Below are positions 49,691 to 61,056 of a stretch of DNA of 64,000 nt, piece by piece. The position numbers and the translations under genes are program-made. Numbering within the stretch: position 1 is the first letter of the stretch; the number at the start of each line of letters is the position of its first letter. This stretch comes from Sanghuangporus weigelae (lineage: Eukaryota; Basidiomycota; Agaricomycetes; Hymenochaetales; Hymenochaetaceae). The stretch is taken from NCBI GenBank assembly GCA_033182465.1, contig CP137319.1, positions 2,604,001 to 2,668,000 of the forward strand, read 5' to 3'. The notes beneath the pieces were generated by a model. It saw only the letters and a list, made by a program, of their open reading frames with translations. It did no database searches and had not been told where the DNA came from.

Positions 49691-51175
49691 TGAAACTCCT
49701 GTGGGCGTTCTGATACCGGACAGGGAGTATAAAGTTCGAGGGGCTGCCTTAGAATACCTTTGAGTAGTTAGCAGAGAGATACACCTAGACCAGAGGCAAG
49801 TGGAAATGAAGGGATAATGGAATATACGAGAGAAGGGTTGTATGAGGGCTGAGGAACGCGTGGGAAGCGCTCGAGGAAGGATTCCGAGGATGGGCTTCCC
49901 CCGAGATTGATGGTGGTGGTGCAAAGGCTAAATTGACTCTCCGGCTCAACTGCGAGCTCTGGACTAAAGCCGACTTACACAAGGCACGAGAACTAATCTA
50001 ACTAAGGCTACGCTAGTCGAACCACCAACTCGAACGTGACTAATTGGCCGTGCTAACTCACTGGGAAGTGACGGCAGCCGATCTCACTCGGAGTCTAAAG
50101 TGTCGGAACACGGCGTAACGATTCGAAACGCGATATGAAGGACGGGGACGGTAACTGAGCGACCTTAACGTGATACAAGAGACGGAGGGACTTTACGGTG
50201 ATGAAAAGGGATAATATGGTGTCCTTTTCCGACGACAGTGGAGAGGGGAAGGTGTTACGAGACCGAAAGCACGCGGCACGCTAAATAACTGGGTTACGAG
50301 CGAAACCAGCGAAACCGATCGGAACACGCAATGAAGTTTTGAACCGGATGACAGAGACAGGATGGGTCCTTTATACGAACCAGGCGAACTATACGAACGT
50401 ACGAACGGCTCTACTGCGATGAGAGGTCACCGATCGACTGTACAGAACACGAAATATCGTATATTATGCTTTAGAGACGAGAGAGTTTTCTATGAACAAG
50501 AAGAACTCGAAGCTGGGGGACTAGAGACCGTCCGAGAACTCTCCCTCTCCACTACGAGAGTCGTGCTAAATTTATACTAAGCGTCCAAACTGAGCCTCCC
50601 ATCGGTCAGAAAACATAAGCTATAAGAAAAAGGGGAACGCATATCACTTATCCACCATGGAGAGGGGCGCATATGAATGGTTAAGGGACACATAAAACAG
50701 AAAGAAACAATACTAAGCATGGTCGGAACGAGAGCATAAAGAAATAAACGGGACGCATATAGAAAGGTGAGATCATAAGCGAAGCCTTCGGAACCGGGTG
50801 TCTTTGAGCGGAACGAGTCGGAACTTGGGGAAAAGACTTGGAAAGACCTCGGCTAGCCTTACAGAGCAAATCTGCGACGTTTTGAATGGGAGAGGGACTG
50901 TGGACGACGCTGCAGGGTCAAATCTCTTTGTCAGGAGTACGGATCCGGGATCCGGAGACTTGTGATTGACGCGTGTAGGATCGTCGCATGATTCTTCCAC
51001 CGTGTCTTATATGATGGCCGATCACGGAACGGTGCACGTGCCATTTAGACTATGGCGTTCTTGCTAAGTCCCCTCGCTCCAGCGAAACCAGTCGGAACCG
51101 GGCGAAACCAGTCGGAATACCGCGGAACTGGTCGTAACGACTTCGTACGCTCCCAAGCTTTAGTCTTACTCTTCA
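49691..51175 (-). mobile_element. Family A solo-LTR-like element, copy A2 (fossil)
   Basis: 1485 bp. On the plus strand it reads TGAAACTCC to TTACTCTTCA, the reverse complement of A1. It is flanked by the 4-bp direct repeat CCGC (49687-49690 and 51176-51179). It lies within element E and is the clean reference for A1 without the B1 insertion. Confidence 0.8.
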
Positions 51176-51179
51176 CCGC

Positions 51180-52209
51180 TCCTCGATTCGCCGCTTGACC
51201 AATAGGGCTGCCGACTCCCCTCATTTGAAAGCGGGTTCAGCCTCTCTCGAACCAGACACCCTTAGGCAAGCCTCCAGACAGTCAAGAAAAATGAAGTTAC
51301 TCCAGGCATCAGTTCAAGCAGACTGGCGATGTCTGTCGGACCACCGCTGCTCTGCAGTGCCGATGTACCATCACGTCTTCAGTTGCCTCTTTCCGTGTGC
51401 CCGGCGTCGCCGCTTCGCATCTCTGGGCAGTCTCCCCAAACCGTCTTGGCATCATAGACGAGGTACCCGGATCCTCCAGACTTTCCAAACCGAGTACACT
51501 TGGCCAGCTGAGTCTTCCGATATGCGGGCGCTAGGGACATTGCGGCAGATGTATCTGCTACAGTGGCGGAAGTATATTGAACCATACAGCCAATCAAATG
51601 TTTGTCAGCTCCTGTCAACTGGTTTACCCAACGTCAGCTGGAGGTTTTACAAGGTCCAAGGTACCACATTTCATGTTCATACTATGCCACTTTGCGTGCC
51701 GAGTCCGGTGTCGGACGCGGCGGCCACTAGCGTATTCCCCACTTTAGTATTATTGCCTCCCCTGACGTTTCATATTCGTATGGTGCAACCACTTAGCGAT
51801 CCAAGCACGCCCGATAATATGATGTGCCGTGCCAATCGCCACCAGCCCGATCAGTGCGTGCCTGTGTCTTGGCAGCTTCGCAGTGTGCCCCAATCTTCAG
51901 GCCTGCCCTGATCGCACGCCTGTGATGCGCCATTGCCGTTGCCGCCTCTGTTGCGCTCATCACCAGTATTCCCCAGTATATATAGACCTCATATATGTAG
52001 TGTCCAGAAGAAGTCCAGAATAGATCCGAGTGCACTCCTCTCCTCTCTGTTAGTTGCTTCGCTCCCTATCGCCTCCACCGGGGATCGCGCACCGACCCAA
52101 GACTCTGCTCCCATTTAGGTAATATTAGGGGCACGTGCTTCCCCGCCACTGCGCAGGTGATCAACGAGGTTACCCCGGGTCCTGAGAGTCAGCAATGCCA
52201 TCACCCTCT
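51180..52209. other. Interior of element E, no gene recognised
   Basis: Open frames exist but none has a known domain. GC-richer than the surrounding LTR-like repeats. Confidence 0.4.
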
Positions 52210-52580
52210 TGACAATCGGCGACACCATCGCTCTTCTGGTGATCGCTGACGCCCGCACAACCCGACGACGCCATTGCTCTACTACTTATCCACGATGCCG
52301 AAACCTTACAAGCGATTGCCGACCGAGTTCTCTTCCTAGTGATCGGCGAAGACGTCACTCTCCTGGTGACCGCCGACGTTCACAACCCGACGACGCTGTC
52401 GCTCTACTACTTATCCATGACACCGAGACTGTACAAGCGATCGCCGACCGAGTTCTCCTCTTAGTGATCGGTGAGGACGTCACTCCCCTGGTGGTCGCTG
52501 ACGCCCGTGCAACCCGTCGACGCCATCGCTCTATTACTTATCCATGACGCCGAGACCTTACATTTGATCACCGACTGAGC
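52210..52580 (+). repeat. Tandem array, about three copies of a 127-bp unit
   Basis: The words CTGGTGAYCGCYGAC, CTACTTATCCA and GCGATCGCCGACCGAG recur at about 127-bp spacing (for example near 52235, 52362 and 52488). Copies differ at a few positions. The unit length is not a multiple of three, so it is unlikely to be coding. Confidence 0.8.
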
Positions 52581-53692
52581 TCTCGTTGTGGAGATCAACG
52601 ATGACGCCAATCTCTTAGTGATTGTCGGTGCCTCTGTCCTGTGTGCTATTAGTGGCACCCCTCCGTACACTGACCGTGTTCCAGTCTTTACGATTGAGCT
52701 CTCCCCCACGACTGAACGTCCATTCCAATTGGTGGCAGTGCTTCCGGGTCAAATTGTTCGCCGTGGCATCGAGCTGTCTAGGAGGCCTAGCCACGAGTTG
52801 CACCCTTTCTTACCTCTCCGATCTTTGACATCGACAACGCCTCCCTGTGGTCAAACGCAGCCGCCTTCACTGCTGCTTAAGAGGGTCTGATAGTCTACAG
52901 CGTCCCTTTTATTTCTTGATACTCTTGTTCCGATCATGCTTAGTATTGTTTCTTTCTGCTTTATGTGTCCCTTAACCATTCTTATGTGCCCCTCTCCTTT
53001 GTAGATAGCGATATGTGTTCCTCTTTTTTTATGGCTTATGTTCTCTGACCAATGGGAGGCTCAGTCTTGGACGTTTAGTATAAATATAGCACAACTCTCA
53101 TAGTAGGGGGACAGCTTAGTGGGAGCTTAGCAGTTCTCTCATCGTCTCAAGTCCCCCAGCTTTGAGTTCGACCTGTTTGTAGTGAACTCTCTCGTCTCTA
53201 AAAGTCTAATATACAATATTTCGTGTTCTGTACAATCGATCGGTGATCTCTCTTTGCAGCACAGCCATTCATACATTTGTATAGTTCGCCGTATTTATGT
53301 AAAGGAGTCCTCTTATCTCTGTCATCCATTGTAGCACACACCACTATTCTGGGCATCAGTGGTCGAGTATTGTACATACTTCACCGGTGTCCAACACACT
53401 GGTGTATCAGCTGCCCGAGCGACTCCAACAGTCACAAAGGGTATATACGACTTGATCCGATCCTTCTGAGCGCCCCGCCATACCTTAGGACGTGCCTGAG
53501 ACTTTGTACATATTTCGGTTCATGCCATTTCACCTTCCCTTGCACATATGTCACATTCCGAGACCCCAAAGACCCGCTAATACTGCGCCATAGGCGCCAC
53601 GCCATATTTCATTGTCCATACTTTGTCACACTACCACTCGCTGACCTCCACTTTATTCACCCGAGTGGATATCGGCACTCCGAGGCCTGGAC

Positions 53693-55201
53693 TAAAAGGA
53701 TCTGCTCCAAATCTTGCATCAGGATTGACACAATCAGCTTTCCAAATGTGACTGATAATCAAGCCAGCTAACACGGGCCCAAGCGATTGAGCGGCCCAGG
53801 CAACAGTAACCCATTACTACCCGAGCACTAGAAGCACTGAAGCAGATACATAATCCCGCTAACAGCTAACACCACCGACCGCCTATTGCTGCGGACTACC
53901 ACTGTAACACCGCTGACCAAACAACCGGAACGATCTCAATCAAAGAAGCGACCAAACTTCTTAGAAGTCCAGAAGCACAACTACTAAGGCCTAAACGCTA
54001 AAAGGCTAAAGGCTAATAAGGTTTATGGAGACCTCACTGGCATTTCAGCACTGTCAAGTCTGTGCCCGAGTTTATATGGTCCTTTATGAGGTATACTACA
54101 TAGTATGCATGTCAACCACTGGCACTCGTGACTGTCACATTGAAACCGAGTGACACCTTCAAGATACAATGCATTCCAATCCACCAAATCCAGTAGTACC
54201 TAAGAAACGAGAGGAACTCATGATCACAACTCGAACCCCTCGAACTGCAAACTTGATAACTTGTAGAATGATTGGGTGGTATAGACCAGAGTTGCACACA
54301 CCATGTCCAGTATCTACAATACAGGTGAACCTCTACTTACCGAGAGATGCGAACCTGGAGACCAAGCAGTTACAACTCCTTATGCAACAAAGGATATGGC
54401 ATTACATTCAAGACATACAATACAAAGGCAAAGCATGGCTAGTTACCAGAACCCAGCAGAACCCGCCAGCAGAGCTTATGCAGTTCATGATATAACTTGG
54501 ACCATACTCTACACCGACCCGACACCTTAACACCGATGTGCGAGTTATGCTTACACTCAATGGACCTTGAGATGAATTCCGAAGAGTCACATACCGAGCA
54601 GTCTACATCACTCCAAGAGCAAAGATGCCACTCAATGACAGCAATGATATCATTATGGAGTACTGACAGTGGAGCATTCCACATCGGAACACCACTCCTA
54701 TTGTCTCAGTCAGCAACTCCACAGAATTCTGTCATAGTGGAGACGACCTTACAAAGATTGGAGTAAAGTAGAGCGAAGCATAGCAGGATGACAAAGGAAC
54801 AGATGTAATGGTGGAGAAAGGTGGAGAAAGGTGGAGAAAGGTGGAGTAAAGTGAAGACAAGATGAATAAGAAATAGGACGGAAAATGGAATATCTGGGAG
54901 CATAAATAGCTGTAGGATTAGGCCCTCATTTCCTTATCTTTCGATCCTCTTAACACACTGGTGTAAAGTCCTAACCAGACTATTACTATGTGCTTTGTAT
55001 TATCATGCCTCTTGGAAATCCCAATCTACTTTACTATCACCTTGTATCTGAAAGCATCTATAACTCGAACTGTGACTAGGAAGGCTAGTAAGGGACTACG
55101 TGGTACAGCCAGATGTGGGTAGATAAGATCACCTCTGCACAACACACTGCTGCTTAGGCAAAAGGATTGAACTGGTGTAACCCCGGGCCTACTCCCTAAC
55201 A
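53693..55201 (+). mobile_element. Family C solo-LTR-like element, copy C2 (fossil)
   Basis: 1509 bp, flanked by the 5-bp direct repeat TGGAC (53688-53692 and 55202-55206), inserted in the left arm of D. It ends CCCTAACA like the other copies. It holds a short tandem run of GGTGGAGAAA at 54811-54850. Closer to C3 than to C1. Confidence 0.8.
54811..54850 (+). repeat. Short tandem repeat (GTGGAGAAAG)n
   Basis: Three perfect 10-bp units followed by a degraded fourth, inside C2. The same place in C1 and C3 has fewer or more degraded units, so the run grew after the copies separated. Confidence 0.85.
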
Positions 55202-56807
55202 TGGACCCAGACTCCTGAGAGGACCTTAGGCCTTTTTGTCAATGTTTCACATTGCCAGGGACCATTCCCACCTGTTTTGAGGTACCAAACAGTCGCTGTA
55301 TGACTGATAGGGTGGGTGGACAATTGGACTAGGTCTGTAGGTACAATCCTAGCAGGCTAGGTCATTTGATCCTATAGGGAGCGAGCGAGAATGGATCGGG
55401 GTAATCAAACAAGGAAGGGTGATCCTGAAGACTTCCCTGCGATTGACTGAGCCTCCGGCCTACTCTGTGAAAACTGTTGTCAGTCGGAATGCCTCTGGCC
55501 AGAACGGTCGGGGTGAACTATCGGAGGGGTGGATGTGAATAAGCATCTAGGTCCATACTCGTGTGATCGAGCAATGACAACCTATCTAAAAAGGGGAAGA
55601 AAAAGGGGGGGGAGCGAATACACGTAGGCAAGATGTGATACTCAATGGTCGTCTAGAGAGACCAATCTGGACGTGCTGCGGTGAACCGAGTGAATACTTC
55701 GGCAACTTGATCACCTCAGAGATGAGTCGATGGAGAAAGAAGACAAGCTGAGTGTATCTGAGTCACTCTCGGGACGTCCAGACTAGTCTAGACAAGGAAG
55801 ACAAGACACCCAAAATGGGTACTACATCTATCTATAAATGACAGAGTCAGTCGGGACGGTCTGAGGGGCTTCAGAGCAGAAAATGTATGCGCTGAACAGA
55901 TCTCTGGTATTTGCTATCTGAAAACTACAATATCTGGGTGGGTTTTATAGACTATGTGGGTCCAAAACATGTACAAAACAACTGATCTGGGACTGGGGGA
56001 GGATCGTGACAAGATGTGAGATGAAACACAATAAAACCGCAACAAGGAGCGTGAAACCGACAAGACAGAAGTCTAGTGGACTACAGGAAACTGTGAAACA
56101 GGATGAAATCATACCAAGGAGTGTGAAACTGATGCGATAAAGGTCAGATGGACTGCAAGGAACTGTGAAATGACATGAAAACTGTCCAGGAAGGGTCCAC
56201 GAACGCCGCACTCAAGTCGGTGAACAAACTGAACTAAGTGACCAAGCCGATGTACCAATTGGCGAACTCTGATCAGAAGTCCGAACCTCGGAGGCCACTT
56301 CGGCAAAGTCCAGACAACAGAGCACATCTCGTGGAACGTCTAGGTTGAAGGTACGCGACTGTTTGGTACCTCAAAACAGGTGGGAACGGTCCCTAGCAAT
56401 GTGAAACGTTGACGAAAAGGCTTAAGGTCCTCTTAGGAGTCCAGGTCCAGGCCTCAGAGTGCCGATATCCACTCGTGTGAATAAAGTGGAGATCAGCAAG
56501 TGGTAGTGTGACAAAGTATAGACAACGAAATATGGCATGGTGCCTATGGCGCAGTATTAGTGGGTCTTTGGGGTCTCGGAATGTGACCTATGTGCAAAGG
56601 AAGGTGAAATGACGTGAACTGAAATATGTACGAAGTCTCGGGCATGTCCTAGAGTATGGCAGGGTGCTTAGAAGGATCGGATCGAGTCGTATATACCCTT
56701 TGTGACTGTTGGAGTCGCTCGGGCAGCTGATACACCAGTATGTTGGACACTGGTGAAGTATATATAATACTTGACTGCTGATGCCCAGAATAGCAGTGTG
56801 CGCTACA

Positions 56808-57300
56808 CTGTTCCTCTTCCCCTCTATCTTCCTCTCCATCATCCTCACCTTCCCCCATCTTCACCCCAGCCAACTTGAGCAGCAGATGGCGATCGGCATG
56901 CACCTGCGCTACAAGGATGCTGATCTCATTCAGCATCTGGGACAAGACCTTGTCCCGGTGATCTATCCGTGCCAGCACAAACTGCAGCTTGGATTCCCTG
57001 ATCTCCTACTGTAGAACTTCATGCTCGACGTGACCACCTATCAAACTAACTGCCAGAGCTTTAACTTTCCAGCATTTAGCTTCCCAATCAGGCACCTCCC
57101 GAGCAGCTTTTTGCTTCACAGCTACAGCCCTTCACCTGCTTCAAGCATGGAGTGCAGGTCCTCTACGGAAGACCCACACAATCATGGTCATGCTTCTGAC
57201 ACTGGTTGCATGGAACCCAATGATGAACCTGCTCATCACCTAATTACTTGTCGTTGTTGTTGTCATCAACACTAGATTCACCACCATTAGCTGGAATCCT
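56808..57300 (-). pseudogene. Broken gene piece with CxxC-type zinc-cluster motif
   Basis: On the minus strand about 57130-57240 reads HHWVPCNQCQKHDHDCVGLP and then a second CTPC-like group, the pattern of a small Cys cluster that is frequent in repeat-associated basidiomycete proteins. Downstream comes a helical part (VLSQMLNEISILVAQVHADR) and an acidic tail (GEGEDDGEEDRGEEE). The frame is interrupted. No catalytic domain is attached. Confidence 0.5.
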
Positions 57301-58065
57301 AGAAGGACCAGCCTCAAGTTGAGAAGACGCTCATCGCTGTTAGGCCATAAATGTATTACATAATAACTAATAGCGGTCACATCTCATTGCTAATAGACAT
57401 AATTCACAACAACATATAACAGTTCATGAATACTGCAAAATGCTCTAACACTCATCATAACACTATTCCTCTTCAAAATTGTCAAATTTGATATGTCTAA
57501 TGATGTATGAATGAAACCTGCTTGTACAGTAAAGAATGTATGGGCTTACCGAACAATTCTAGGAATAATGCGATAACCATCAAAGAACCATGCAACCCAT
57601 TCAACTTCCACAGAGGTACTTTGATCGACCCAGATTCTATATATGACACTATAAGTGATCATCTATGAAGTTAGAAATGAATAACTACCTTATGGACTCA
57701 TGAGTTTTACGAGAACGAGACATGCAGCAAAACATCAAAAGATGCTTGAAGGGAAGATGTAGATTCAGAATATTTTTCATGGGACAAAGATGCATGATAA
57801 AGAGCATATTGTATAATTCCGCTCACTGATGGGTTCTTATCAGACTGCTAGACATGCCAAGGTGTACAATAGATGAATAGAAAAGGTACCCGATCAAAAG
57901 AAGCAGAACACGTCAGATAAAGCAAAGGTTTCAGGGTGCATGCCAAGAATGGAGAGGTTCAGAAGACTGAGTCAATACCCATAGCAAACAATAAGCACCA
58001 ATTAAGTTAGTCTACTCCATAGATACAGTCATATTGAGAGTAGTAATGGAACTAACGATAAGGAG
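57301..58065. other. AT-rich stretch, no gene
   Basis: No supportable coding frame. Probably repeat interior or old intergenic DNA. Confidence 0.4.
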
Positions 58066-58620
58066 ATATGAGTTATAATTAGTGTGCATTAGCCAGGAAT
58101 AGACTAGAATAGACCAGAACATTCTAGAACACTCTATCTTTGGACATTCTAGAAGATTCTGAACTGAGATGAATAGTAGTGGAAGGAGTTATATTTATTC
58201 GTTATTAGTACATATAAGTAACGAGATCTAACACATAAGGAGATAAATTGATATCTTATATGGTCTAGTGTAGAAACTATTTATGATTCATTTGTAGCAT
58301 AGCCACAGTCTGTAAATTATAAAAGGGCAGCCTTTGGGCCCTGTAGAGACAATCAAATTTCAGTCAAGTACTATTGTATCAGCTACATCGCTCACTCTCA
58401 GAAGCACCTTTGTGTGTATAACAAGTCAGAGCTAGGACACAGAGTCTTAGCTAATCAGTACATTAAGTGATCAAGAACCAACTTGAGCTTAGTGTAATTC
58501 AGTTTGTCTACAGAGACATAAGTCAGAACTAGGACACAGAGTCTTAGTTATTCAGTGTATTAAGTAATCAAGAACAGTCTTGAGCTTAGTACTATCTTTC
58601 AGAAACCAATACATTTATCA
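58066..58620 (+). mobile_element. Copia-like LTR sequence (fossil, ends uncertain)
   Basis: It has the look of an LTR promoter: TTATAAAAGGGCAGCC near 58317, then CCCTGTAGAGAC, then a transcribed-type region with two near-identical 60-70 bp units (58425 and 58512) and an end near AATACATTTATCA. I could not find matching target duplications, so the boundaries are a guess. Confidence 0.4.
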
Positions 58621-58653
58621 GGCAGCCATCTTATTACTTAGACCACCCTTGCC

Positions 58654-59610
58654 TCATAATGAACAACTGGGAAAACTACCTAATTGTATAAACAATCCAG
58701 TTGACTCAGAAGTAGTATATTGATTGAGTCTATTTGCATAAATATCCTCAATTACAAAAACTACTTGACATCGCGCCAAAGAAATACGTTTCGCTCGCGT
58801 TTTGACAGTTCTGCATGGAACAGCAGCAGTACCACTATTGTTGTTGCTGCTGTTGTTGTTGCTTGTGGTAATGAGAGCCCGAATCTCTCCATGGCTTGCG
58901 TCCACCTCAAATGGCTCATTCAGCTCCATTCCCACATCACTGAAATCCATTTCACCTTCACCTTGGTTCATGATTACAGAGTCTTCCCCTCGATGACCAG
59001 GAGGAGAGCTTTCAGGACTCTCTTGAATCATGGGCGTCTCCTCGTCTGAGTCCACCACCTGCCGACCACCATGAATGTGGCGAGTCGCAGTATCCTGTTG
59101 TCTTCGCATGTTGGCTTCAACTACGGCAGCCATCCGGGAGATTTCAGTGTGTTAAGCAGTGCGTTCCTCTTCTTCACGTCTTTCACTCTTGCAAAGCTCA
59201 ATTTCAAGCATGGTAGGTTCGAGTGAGGTTAAGGGTGTAGAGCGAATAGCCTCTTCCAAACGTTTCACTCCAGTTTTGAGCATTTCAACTGATTCCGAGA
59301 TTTCCCTGTCCTCGAGAGTTTCGCCAGTTTCAACGTAAAGGGGAGCAGAATCAACCTCCATTGAACTATAGGCATCTTTAGGCAGCACTTGCTGTTGCTG
59401 CTGTTGTTGTTGTTGTTGCAAAGGAATTTGTTCAGGCAGCACTTGTTGTGGCTGCTGCTGCTGTTACGGTTGGGAGAGAGGCGAAGGAGGTTCGAGCAGT
59501 GCTTTTTGCAAATATTGCTGCTGCTGCTGCTGTTGTTGTTGTTGCGTTTGAGATTCATGGGTCCGAACGAGCTGATCGAGTCGACGACGAAAGATGGGAT
59601 ACCCAAAGAA
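58654..59610 (-). pseudogene. Broken Gln-rich coding region with CAA/CAG tracts
   Basis: The minus strand keeps one reading frame over most of this length apart from about two stops. It encodes two polyglutamine runs (CAA/CAG tracts at about 59388-59418 and 59515-59545), LETGETLEDREI-like acidic text, VKRLEEAIRSTPLTSLEP, and DSDEETPMIQESPESSPPG. A third CAA/AAC-type tract at 58838-58866 encodes Asn. Composition is coding-like but no domain is recognised. It lies among LTR fossils and abuts C3, so it may be an element gene or a captured host gene. Confidence 0.45.
59388..59545. repeat. GTT/GCT (CAA/CAG) microsatellites
   Basis: Two interrupted trinucleotide runs, 59388-59418 and 59515-59545, within the Gln-rich frame. 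They also make Leu-rich frames on the plus strand that are not genes. Confidence 0.85.
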
Positions 59611-61056
59611 TTACCAGAGGAGCATGATCATTCTCATTTTCACTTTGTCGATGCGAAGGATGTGCTCTGCATGAAGGTGTCGTTGCTCAACTTCCTCCCA
59701 GTACTCAAATGCATGCTGGAGAAAAGATTAGGTGGAGTTGATGTTAGGGAGTAGGCCCGGGGTTACACCGGTTCGATCTTTTTGCCTAAGCAGTGGTGTG
59801 TTGTGCAGAGGTGATCTTATCTACCCATGTCTGGCTGTACCACGCAGTCCCTTACTAGCCTTCCTAGTCGCGGTCCGAGTTATGGATGCTTTCAGATACG
59901 AGGTGATAGTAAAGCAGATTGGGATTTCCAAGAGGCGTGATAGTACAAAGCACACAGTAATAGCTCGCTGTAGGGCAAGCTTTACACCAGTGTGTTAAGA
60001 GGATCGAAAGATGGGGAAATGAGGGCCTAATCCTACAGCTATTTATGCTCCCAGATATTCCATTTTCCATCCTATTTCTTACTCATCTTGTCTCCACTTT
60101 ACTCCACTTTTCTCCACCATTACATCTGTCCCTTTGTCATCCTGCTGCGCTTCGCTCCACTTTGCTCCAATCTTTGTAAGGTCATCTCCACTATGACAGA
60201 ATTCTGTGGAGTTGCTGACTGAGACAATAGAGGTGGTGCTCCAATATGGAATGCTCCATTGTCAGTACTCCATAATGATATCATTGCCGTCATTTAGTGG
60301 CATCTTTGCTCTTGGAGCAATGTAGGCTGCTTGGTATGTGATTCTTTGGAATTCATCTTGAGGTCCAGCGAGGGTAAGCATAACTCGCACATTGGTGTTA
60401 AGGTGTCGGGTCGGTGTAGAGTATGGTCCAAGTTATATCATAAACTGCATAAGCTCTGCTGGCGGGTTCTGCTGGGTTCTGGTGACTAGCCATGCTTTGC
60501 CTTTGTATTGTATGTCTTGAATGTAATGCCATATCCTTTGTTGTATAAGGAGTTGTAACTGCTTGGTCTCCAGGTTCGCATCTCTCGGTAAGTAGAGGTT
60601 CACCTGTATTGTAGATGCTGGACATGGTGTGTGCAACTCTGGTCTATACCACCCAATCATTCTCCAAGTTATCAAGTTTGCAGTTCGAGGGGTTCGAGTT
60701 GTGATCATGAGTTCCTCTCGTTTCTTAGGTACTACTGGATTTGGTGGATTGGAATGCATTGTATCTTGAAGGTGTCACTCGGTTTCAATGTGACAGTCAC
60801 AAGTGCCAGTGGTTGACATGCATACTATGTAGTATACCTCATAAAGGACCATATAAACTCGGGCACAGACTTGACAGTGCTGAAATGCCAGTGAGGTCTC
60901 CATAAACCTTATTAGCCTTTAGCCTTTTAGCATTTAGGCTTTAGTAGTTGTGCTTCTGGACTTCTAAGAAGTTTGATCACTTCTTTGATCGAGGTCGTTC
61001 TGGTTGCTTGGTCGGCGGCGTTAGAGTGGTAGTCCGCAGCAATAGGCGGTCGGCGG

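Larger units (their letters stand above)
49569..52899. mobile_element. Element E, TG...CA ends, inserted in A3 and itself hosting A2 (fossil)
   Basis: Starts TGTAGTGCACC and ends GTCTACA. Flanks are GCAT (49565-49568) and GCGT (52900-52903), a 4-bp duplication of a site that in A1 reads GCGT, with one later change. Minus the nested A2 it is about 1.84 kb. It holds a 127-bp tandem array. LTR-like ends suggest a retrotransposon relic; no pol domains seen. Confidence 0.65.
49145..53327 (+). mobile_element. Family A LTR-like element, copy A3, split by element E (fossil)
   Basis: 49145-49568 (start TGAAGAGTAAG) and 52904-53327 match successive parts of the A1 copy at 61057-61905. The piece in between is element E. 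A3 is truncated at its right side, where the D repeat begins. No coding capacity seen. Confidence 0.7.
53330..56807. repeat. D element: 0.45-kb inverted repeats around a 1.05-kb core, hosting C2
   Basis: The left arm is 53330-53692 plus 55207-55304 (interrupted by C2) and the right arm is 56355-56807 in reverse, about 90% alike. Both start TGTAGC and share CTATTCTGGGCATCAG. The core 55305-56354 is noncoding and related to the fragment at 48655-49144. No convincing target duplication was found. It may be a long-TIR DNA element or two LTR-like pieces in opposite orientation. Confidence 0.65.

Noticed and set aside
53330-56807. D as a classic DNA transposon with a defined target duplication
   Set aside because: Bases outside the TGTAGC ends (CCAT and CTGT) do not match; called only as an inverted-repeat pair.
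58802-59754. Leu-rich plus-strand frames
   Set aside because: They are the reverse reading of CAA/CAG microsatellites; the minus-strand frame has better coding character.
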